From assembly GCA_028276125.1 (NCBI GenBank), contig JAPYWY010000113.1, positions 1 to 5,777 of the forward strand: DNA of 5,777 nt. Reading direction: 5' to 3'. The translations under genes and the position numbers were made by a program. The DNA comes from Pseudothermotoga sp. (GTDB taxonomy: Bacteria; Thermotogota; Thermotogae; Thermotogales; DSM-5069). The first letter of the stretch is position 1. Each line of letters begins with the position of its first letter. Below, one piece after another: positions 1 through 4,801 of the stretch. Below the pieces are notes generated by a model. That model did no database searches. It was not told where the DNA came from and was given only the letters and a program-made list of their open reading frames with translations.

Positions 1-388
1 TGACGTTCACCAACGGTGTTTGTAGCATTCTGAGTGTCGATTGGATCGCCTGCACGATGGAAGATATCGGGATCTCCAAGCTCTCGAAATCTTGAAAGTT
101 TTCCGTACCGAAAACGAGTCGCTTGATCCGTGAAAAGTAGATGAAGGAGAGGTTCGAAACGAAATCTGGTTTCTTCACGAGAAAATAGAAGTCCTCCAAG
201 TTTCTCACCACGAGCAAGCCTGACATGTGGAAAGACTTCACGCCGTTCTGTTTTACCTCTGCCGTGAGATCGAAATCCACGATGAAGTCTCTGACCCCCG
301 CGAACTGTTCGACGAGATCGAAGAACAAGCTCGTCGGAAAAGAGAGAACGACGCAGAGAACAAACAGAAAAACGAACAGTTTCCTCAT
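1..388 (-). CDS. Partial gene: exported protein of unknown function, 5' part only (possibly LolA-like fold)
   Basis: The frame opens with ATG at 388-386 and stays open to the window edge, giving about 129 residues of an incomplete protein. The ATG overlaps the fliY stop codon as ATGA (388-385), so it is probably translated by coupling from fliY; the upstream sequence has no convincing Shine-Dalgarno site. The N-terminus (MRKLFVFLFVLCVVLSFPTS) looks like a Sec signal peptide: two basic residues followed by a hydrophobic core. A Cys at residue 12 lies inside the core, and the context does not fit a good lipobox. The following part is rich in Phe and alternating hydrophobic residues (VDFDLTAEVKQNG, then MSGLLVVRNLEDFYFLVKKP). 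That pattern resembles beta strands of LolA/LolB-like periplasmic lipoprotein-binding proteins. This fold guess is by eye and weak. Function is unknown; the context suggests an envelope protein co-expressed with the motor. Confidence 0.75.
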   Translation of the reverse strand, partial: MRKLFVFLFVLCVVLSFPTSLFFDLVEQFAGVRDFIVDFDLTAEVKQNGVKSFHMSGLLVVRNLEDFYFLVKKPDFVSNLSFIYFSRIKRLVFGTENFQDFESLEIPISSIVQAIQSTLRMLQTPLVNV

Positions 389-1386
389 ATGCCGTTCGTT
401 TCTCTTATCGAGTAGAGCCTTTGCTTTGGACTGACGATCTCCGTGATCCTCACGCCGAAGTTCTCGTCTATGACAACCACTTCTCCGCGGGCGATCAGTT
501 TGCCGTTGACCAGCACGTCGACAGGTTCACCGGTGAGCTTGTCCAACTCTATGAGTGAACCTATGGTCAGATCCATCACCTGTTTCAGCGTCATGCGCGC
601 TCTACCGAGTTCGACCACGACCTTCAGAGGTACATCGAAGAGCAATTCGAGCTTCTGCTGGATCTCGGACGGTTGTGGTGGAATCTGAGTCTCGGCGGGA
701 CTGAATTCTTCGAACTTCGCCGGCTGAACCTTGACTTTCTCTTCTTCCTTCTTCTTTGGAAAGAGCTTCTCGTGCACAGCTTTGATCGCCGTGAGTTGTG
801 CGAACATCCAAAGGTTCGACGAAGAAGCGTTCTCCATCTCCACTTGGCATTCAACGCACACCAAGAGCTCGGTTGGATTGAACAGGGTGCTGATCTTCTC
901 GAGATCGTCGACGAGTTTCACTTCGAGCTTTCCAAGCGAAACCTTTCCCTTCGCCTTCTCGGCCAGCAACGTGATGCTCGCACCCAGCATCTGGTTCAAC
1001 GCCTCCGTCAAGGCGCTGAGCTTTATCTCGTCCACGTTCTGGTCGGCTGGCTCACCCGATCCACCCATCATGAGATCGGCTATCTTCAAAACCAGAGGCG
1101 TTGGCATCGCGATGGACAAGTTCATCTGTAGAGCATCGCTCAATTTTGCATCTGCGAGCACGATCTTCTCCTTGGACTTGGTAACGAAGTCCTTCAAAGA
1201 CGTCTGTGTTATCTGAGCGAGTTTTATCCGAGTTTCTCTGCCGACGATCATACCGAGGGCGGAAGAAGCCGGATCCAAGATGAGTGTGGCGATGGCCTCT
1301 ATCATTTTCTTATCTTCTTCGGGCAAAGACTCTGTGAAACTCTTCAGCAACGCATCCAGTTCGTCCTGAGAGAGGAAGTCGCTCAT
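385..1386 (-). CDS. fliY: Flagellar motor switch protein FliY (CheC-like phosphatase plus FliN-type C-terminus)
   Basis: This C-ring protein has 333 residues, much longer than a plain FliN (about 100-140) and fitting FliY of Thermotogae and Bacillus. The N-terminus MSDFLSQDELDALLKSF is a CheY-P-binding peptide like that of FliM. Residues about 22-205 form a CheC/CheX-like domain. Its second helix site keeps the ExxN pair (E128 and N131 in ALTEALNQMLG), while the equivalent first site reads MIEAIATLILDPASSAL and lacks Glu and Asn. A charged, Pro-rich linker follows at about 209-242. The SpoA/FliN domain is at about 243-318 (LFDVPLKVVVELGRARMTL, VDVLVNGKLIARGEVVVID). Known role of the family: it binds and dephosphorylates CheY-P at the switch and builds the C-ring with FliM and FliG. 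The start ATG overlaps the fliM stop as ATGA and has a strong GGAGGTGA upstream. The last gene identified with confidence in the block. Confidence 0.96.
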   Translation of the reverse strand: MSDFLSQDELDALLKSFTESLPEEDKKMIEAIATLILDPASSALGMIVGRETRIKLAQITQTSLKDFVTKSKEKIVLADAKLSDALQMNLSIAMPTPLVLKIADLMMGGSGEPADQNVDEIKLSALTEALNQMLGASITLLAEKAKGKVSLGKLEVKLVDDLEKISTLFNPTELLVCVECQVEMENASSSNLWMFAQLTAIKAVHEKLFPKKKEEEKVKVQPAKFEEFSPAETQIPPQPSEIQQKLELLFDVPLKVVVELGRARMTLKQVMDLTIGSLIELDKLTGEPVDVLVNGKLIARGEVVVIDENFGVRITEIVSPKQRLYSIRETNGI

Positions 1387-2366
1387 TCTTTCACCTCCGG
1401 TTCAACGATCTTGGTGATCTTCACTGCCTTGTATCCTTTGTAAGTCCCAGGCCTTGCCAAGAACTTCACCTTGCCTTGAACATGTACGGCGATGTCTTCA
1501 TCTTTGTGGGACTTCAATCTGATCACGTCTCCCACTTCCAATTCCAAGATCTCCCTGACCGTTAGGACAGCTTCGCCGAGTACCGCACTCAGAACGATCT
1601 TCATCTGGTTCAGGTTGTTGAGCAGATCTTGCTGGATCGTTTCAGAGACCTGTTCTTTTTTCACCACCTTGAACCAGTTGCGGGAACTCAGTCGATCCAT
1701 GAAAGGTTCCATCAGAGACGAAGGCCAACATATGTTCATGAACCCTTCCGTCTTGCCAACCGTGAGGAAGAGCGATACGAGCAATACCATCTCGCTCGGT
1801 GGCGCTATCTGAACGAACTGTGGATTGTTCTCGATGCTCTCTATCGTCGGTGAGAAACCGAATACGTCACTCCACGATTGTGACAAATTCGCGAGGATGT
1901 TCATCAGTTCTTTTCTCATGATACTTATCTCTATCTCCGACGGTGGTCTCTTGATGTTTGGAACACCGGGTCCGCCGAGTATCAAATCCAAGATGGTGTA
2001 GAACAACTCGAGGTTCATCTCCAGAATGGCGCTTCCCACGAACTCGGGAGCCGAGAAGACGACTATGAGCGCCGGTGCTGGAAGAGACCTTATGAACTCT
2101 TCGTAAGTGATCTGGTCTATGCTCGCCAAGTTTATGCTCACGAAGGTCCTGACTCTACCGGAAAGGTACGTCGAGACGGCGCGAGCGAAGTTTTCATGTA
2201 TCATGTCGAACACGCGCACGTGTTCTTTCGAAAACTTGCTCGGCCTCTTGAAATCGTACAGCTTTACCTTTTTTTCTTCTCGCTTGATCTCTTCAGCCGA
2301 CAACTCGCCAGATTTCAACGCTTGCAACAGCTTATCTATTTCATCCTGACTGAGCACGTCGGACAA
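1383..2366 (-). CDS. fliM: Flagellar motor switch protein FliM
   Basis: FliM, 327 residues, normal for the family. It sits in the C-ring between FliG and FliN/FliY, and CheY-P binds it to change rotation direction. The N-terminal peptide MSDVLSQDEIDKLLQAL is the CheY-P-binding motif. A basic linker (EIKREEKKVKLYDFKRPSKF) leads into the middle domain, about residues 45-230, which is CheC-like in fold. It contains the conserved GGPG turn (131-134) that contacts FliG. The C-terminal SpoA domain is at about 240-322 (EAVLTVREILELEVGDVIRL, then VHVQGKVKFLARPG). The start is TTG: the only upstream in-frame codons before a TGA at 2375-2373 are TGG and AGC, so no other start exists, and the protein begins exactly at the family's N-terminal motif. 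Its stop overlaps the fliY start by four bases. Confidence 0.97.
   Translation of the reverse strand: MSDVLSQDEIDKLLQALKSGELSAEEIKREEKKVKLYDFKRPSKFSKEHVRVFDMIHENFARAVSTYLSGRVRTFVSINLASIDQITYEEFIRSLPAPALIVVFSAPEFVGSAILEMNLELFYTILDLILGGPGVPNIKRPPSEIEISIMRKELMNILANLSQSWSDVFGFSPTIESIENNPQFVQIAPPSEMVLLVSLFLTVGKTEGFMNICWPSSLMEPFMDRLSSRNWFKVVKKEQVSETIQQDLLNNLNQMKIVLSAVLGEAVLTVREILELEVGDVIRLKSHKDEDIAVHVQGKVKFLARPGTYKGYKAVKITKIVEPEVKE
1391..1398 (-). promoter_or_regulatory. Ribosome binding site of fliY
   Basis: GGAGGTGA on the minus strand, four bases before the fliY ATG and inside the last codons of fliM. It is a near-perfect match to the 3' end of bacterial 16S rRNA. It supports fresh initiation at fliY in addition to coupling through the ATGA overlap. 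Confidence 0.85.
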
Positions 2367-2372
2367 GCTCCA

Positions 2373-2381
2373 TCACCCCTC
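2373..2381 (-). promoter_or_regulatory. Ribosome binding site of fliM (supports TTG start)
   Basis: GAGGGGTGA on the minus strand, six bases before the TTG start and overlapping the last bases of fliL. It supports TTG as the real start, since no ATG or GTG exists in frame between it and the upstream stop. Confidence 0.75.
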
Positions 2382-2892
2382 ATTCGACGGAGCTGATAGC
2401 CTTTATGTACAGATATACCCCTATGACCCCGAGCCTTTCCCTTTCACCCGTAAAGCCAGTCACCTCGTTCACCATCGCGCGTATCTGCTTTTTGAGCAGT
2501 TCTATTCCTGCGGCCGTGTTCAGTTCGGACCTCTCCTTGCTCAGGAATATGAGCATGAGACCGTCCATTATCATGTCCCTTCGTTCGCCGATCGCTGCAC
2601 GGCATGCATCACTCGCAGTTGTGACTGTCAAAGATTCTATGATGGCAACTTCTTTTCCGCCTTTCAGCATGAACGTGGTGTATGTACCAGGTTGAATGAT
2701 CACCGCCTTGATCTCTGTGGGCGCAGGTTGTGTTGTCTGTTGTTGTTTCGGCTGTGTCAGATTCGAACCCAGCAGCATGATGGTCACCACGGTCGCTCCC
2801 ACAGCAACGATTGCCGGTACGATTATCGACATCAAAAGACCACCAATTCCTTTCTTCTTTTCTTTGACTTCCTTTACCTCTTCATCTGCCAT
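2380..2892 (-). CDS. fliL: Flagellar basal body-associated protein FliL
   Basis: A 170-residue single-pass inner membrane protein of the FliL family. After a charged cytoplasmic tail (residues 1-15, rich in Glu and Lys) there is one membrane segment at about 18-42 (GGLLMSIIVPAIVAVGATVV). A short Gln/Thr/Pro linker follows at about 47-60, then a periplasmic domain at 61-170. The end of that domain has the family pattern: ELLKKQIRAMVNEVTGF, then a strand VIGVYLYIKA. FliL proteins form rings around stator units and stabilise them or increase torque, through a periplasmic SPFH-like fold. Position directly after motB fits that role. The gene starts 10 bases after motB and the fliM start lies 13 bases beyond its TGA stop. 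Overall identity is moderate, as is usual for FliL; the call rests on topology, the C-terminal motif and gene order. Confidence 0.93.
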   Translation of the reverse strand: MADEEVKEVKEKKKGIGGLLMSIIVPAIVAVGATVVTIMLLGSNLTQPKQQQTTQPAPTEIKAVIIQPGTYTTFMLKGGKEVAIIESLTVTTASDACRAAIGERRDMIMDGLMLIFLSKERSELNTAAGIELLKKQIRAMVNEVTGFTGERERLGVIGVYLYIKAISSVE

Positions 2893-2896
2893 GCCA

Positions 2897-2904
2897 GATC
2901 ACCT
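2897..2904 (-). promoter_or_regulatory. Ribosome binding site of fliL
   Basis: AGGTGATC on the minus strand, four bases before the fliL ATG. It overlaps the TAG stop codon of motB (2905-2903), so the ribosome ending motB sits on the fliL initiation site. It matches the extended GGAGGTGATC complement of 16S rRNA. Confidence 0.8.
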
Positions 2905-3772
2905 ACTTCGCTCGTTCTCTCTTTATGAGTATGTCTATCCTACGATAGACGTTCCTCAGCTGGTTCAGTCGGGTCTCGTAGCGTCTGTCGAGTTCGTTCA
3001 GCGAAGCTGTGTACTGTGCCGCAGATATCTCCCCAGCCTTGAAACGTTCCAAGACCAAATTCCTCTCGATCTCGATCTCCTTTTGGAGTGCTTCTATCTC
3101 TTTCTTTATCGGCCAATCTCCCATGCCTATAGGATAAAAACGCTGAGGATCGTAGAAATAATCTGGATCGAACCTTCCAGCCCTGACGTCGGCGAGCCTT
3201 TCGATGGATCTGCGACGCTTCAACTCGTCTGTGAAGAATTGTATAACACTCGCAGCCCTCGCGCTGCTCAGATGCCAGTTCGAAACATATATGGAGTCTG
3301 CCGGAACGGGTCGATCGTCCGCATAACCGTAAACGTTGATCACGTTCATCGTGTGCTCGATCACTATGGCGCCTATCCTTCCGAGCAACTCCTTCGCCTC
3401 GACTGTGAGTTTCGCGCTCGCCGGTTCGAAAAACGCCATGTCCTGCATTATTATGACTGTACCTTCGTCCTTTTCCTGTATGGTGATCTTGCCTTTGTAT
3501 TCCTCGGCGATCCTCATGAGTTCTTCGTACACCCCGCGTTTCGATGTGATCAACGGTTCCTCCGCCAGACTCTTTCCACCCGTGAGAACGCTCGGTGGCA
3601 AACCGGTGAGAGCAGATCTCAGACCGACAACGACCTGTTGAAACTTTCCAGGACTTATCGTGGACATCGAGAACAGAAGCACGAAAAAGGTGAGCAGCAA
3701 AGTCACCATGTCACCATAGGTGGTGAGCCAGCTGGCCTTCGGTGCCTCGTAACTTTTTTTCTTTCGAGGCAT
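2903..3772 (-). CDS. motB: Stator protein MotB with enlarged peptidoglycan-binding domain
   Basis: MotB, 289 residues. A basic N-terminal tail (MPRKKKSYEAPK) precedes one membrane helix at about 19-40. It carries the ion-binding Asp21 in the context SWLTTYGDMVTLLLTFF, equivalent to Asp32 of E. coli MotB. A plug/linker follows at about 40-95. The OmpA-like peptidoglycan-binding domain starts near 105: DMAFFEPASAKLT, then GYADDRPVP at 149-157 where most MotB proteins have GHTDxxP, then SNWHLSSARAASVIQFF at 164-180 with the conserved Arg172. The region after this is unusual: an extended stretch at about 182-215, then GMGDWPIK, then roughly 40 extra residues of charged predicted helix (about 223-273) before the closing strand YRRIDILIKR. 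MotB anchors the MotA ring to the cell wall and carries the coupling ion. Its ATG overlaps the motA stop by one base (TGATG), with GGGAGG upstream. Confidence 0.96.
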   Translation of the reverse strand: MPRKKKSYEAPKASWLTTYGDMVTLLLTFFVLLFSMSTISPGKFQQVVVGLRSALTGLPPSVLTGGKSLAEEPLITSKRGVYEELMRIAEEYKGKITIQEKDEGTVIIMQDMAFFEPASAKLTVEAKELLGRIGAIVIEHTMNVINVYGYADDRPVPADSIYVSNWHLSSARAASVIQFFTDELKRRRSIERLADVRAGRFDPDYFYDPQRFYPIGMGDWPIKKEIEALQKEIEIERNLVLERFKAGEISAAQYTASLNELDRRYETRLNQLRNVYRRIDILIKRERAK

Positions 3773-4560
3773 CAGGCAGCCTCCCTACCGAGGGATGCTT
3801 CGTACGCGGCCTTTTCCTCGTTGGTGAGGAAGGACTTCAGTTTTTCTTCCAAGACCCTCGGGTTTTCTCCAGCTTGAATGGATAAAACTCCCTCGAGGAT
3901 CATCTGCTTTTGCCTCAGGATCTTTATGGCCCTCCTTCCGAGCTTCTCACCCATGGGTAGAAAGACTGAGTTCGAAAGGATCGAACCGTAGAATGTGGTG
4001 ACGAGAGCCACCGACATGTTCGGACCTATGGTCTCTGGGTTGTTCAACGTCCTCAACATGCCTATGAGTCCGATCAGTGTTCCTATCATTCCGTAAGCTG
4101 GAGCGAAGGCACCTGCCGAGTCCATCATCGCCTTGTTCGCCATGAGGTCTTCCTCGATCAAATCCATCTCGGCTTCCATCATGCTCTTCAACAGTTCTGG
4201 ATCTGTGCCATCGATGACCAACTGCAACGCCTTCTTCATGAACGGATCTTCGATCTCGTTCAGATTCTCTTCCAGCGAGAGCAAACCTTCCCTTCTCGCC
4301 TTCTCTGAGAAAGATACGAGCGTCCTCACCAGTCCAATGTTGTCGATCTTAGGTTCCTTAAATGTGGACATGATCACACCCAGGATGCGGAAACTCCTCT
4401 CTTTGGGGTGAGAAGCGATCGTCGAAGCTAACGCGCCACCGATGGTTATGAAGACGGACGGCAGATCCAAGAACGCACTCGGCGCAGACTTTCCGATGAG
4501 TATTCCGAAGAATATCATGCCGAAAGCCATCAGCACACCAAGGACCGTCGATATGTCCAC
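3772..4560 (-). CDS. motA: Stator protein MotA
   Basis: MotA, 262 residues, typical length. Four membrane segments are visible: about 3-23, 31-50, 149-170 and 183-205. The large cytoplasmic loop holds the FliG-contacting charged patch ARREGLLSLEENL (88-100), where Arg90 and Glu98 match the E. coli numbering by position and the family consensus is ARKEGLLALE. The third helix has the conserved PAYGMIGTLIGLIGML with Pro154, and the fourth ends in NSVFLPMGEKL with Pro202; these correspond to Pro173 and Pro222 of E. coli. The C-terminal tail has GENPRVLEEKLKSFL, also a family signature. MotA5MotB2 complexes conduct ions and turn the rotor. The start is GTG: the next in-frame codon upstream is TGC, then the TGA at 4566-4564. 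A nearby ATG at 4564-4562 is out of frame. It starts three bases after flbD ends. Confidence 0.97.
   Translation of the reverse strand: MDISTVLGVLMAFGMIFFGILIGKSAPSAFLDLPSVFITIGGALASTIASHPKERSFRILGVIMSTFKEPKIDNIGLVRTLVSFSEKARREGLLSLEENLNEIEDPFMKKALQLVIDGTDPELLKSMMEAEMDLIEEDLMANKAMMDSAGAFAPAYGMIGTLIGLIGMLRTLNNPETIGPNMSVALVTTFYGSILSNSVFLPMGEKLGRRAIKILRQKQMILEGVLSIQAGENPRVLEEKLKSFLTNEEKAAYEASLGREAA
3780..3785 (-). promoter_or_regulatory. Ribosome binding site of motB
   Basis: GGGAGG on the minus strand, seven bases before the motB ATG and within the last codons of motA. With the TGATG overlap it should keep MotA and MotB synthesis linked. Confidence 0.8.
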
Positions 4561-4563
4561 GCA

Positions 4564-4788
4564 TCATCCCTCCCCTTCACGAGGGATGTACTTGAGTAAA
4601 TCGAGCACTGGGTAAGCCTGTCTCTTGTATTCTATCACCCGCCGAACGACTTCTTCGACGCTCTCTTGAACGATGTACTTCTTGCCGCTGAACAGGGTTA
4701 TGGTCGTGTCCGGTAAAGCTTCAACGGTCTCTATCATCTCAGCGTTGAGCACGAACCTTTGACCTTTGAGGCGCGTCAGCCAGATCAT
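4564..4788 (-). CDS. flbD: Small flagellar protein FlbD / SwrD family
   Basis: A 74-residue protein of the FlbD (SwrD) family, not to be confused with the Caulobacter response regulator of the same name. The family pattern is clear: MIWLTRLKGQRFVLNAEMIE at the start, then PDTTITLFSGKKYIVQES (26-43) and EEVVRRVIEYKR. The usual third motif residue Asn in LNG is Lys here (LKG). No membrane segment or signal peptide is seen; the protein should be cytoplasmic. In Bacillus subtilis SwrD lies between flgE and fliL and is needed for full stator power during swarming, by an unknown mechanism. Here motA and motB lie between flbD and fliL, which fits a stator-related role. The gene begins 11 bases after flgE ends, and flgE's stop codon forms part of its ribosome binding site. 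Confidence 0.93.
   Translation of the reverse strand: MIWLTRLKGQRFVLNAEMIETVEALPDTTITLFSGKKYIVQESVEEVVRRVIEYKRQAYPVLDLLKYIPREGEG
4568..4575 (-). promoter_or_regulatory. Ribosome binding site of motA (supports GTG start)
   Basis: GGGGAGGG on the minus strand, seven bases before the GTG start and within the end of flbD. Spacing fits GTG at 4560 better than the out-of-frame ATG at 4564. Confidence 0.8.
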
Positions 4789-4792
4789 TCAG

Positions 4793-4801
4793 TATCACCT
4801 T
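4793..4801 (-). promoter_or_regulatory. Ribosome binding site of flbD
   Basis: AAGGTGATA on the minus strand, four bases before the flbD ATG. Its first two bases are the last two of the flgE TAA stop codon. Confidence 0.75.

Noticed and set aside
673..1216. Plus-strand open frames opposite fliY
   Set aside because: Shadows of the fliY frame, with low-complexity Ser/Phe or Leu/His-rich translations.
2371..2373. ATG at 2373 as the fliM start
   Set aside because: It is out of frame with FliM; only the TTG at 2366 opens the correct frame.
2367..2379. Promoter or terminator in the widest gap, between fliL and fliM
   Set aside because: The gap is only 13 bases and is filled mostly by the fliM ribosome binding site.
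2696..3877. Long plus-strand open frame of 393 codons opposite motB and fliL
   Set aside because: It lies fully antisense to motB and parts of fliL and motA, which have clear family motifs. Its translation is rich in Arg, His and Cys with no recognisable domain, and it has no sensible neighbours. Long antisense frames arise easily opposite genes with this codon use.
4562..4564. ATG at 4564 as the motA start
   Set aside because: It is out of frame with the MotA protein; the in-frame GTG at 4560 has the right spacing to the ribosome binding site.
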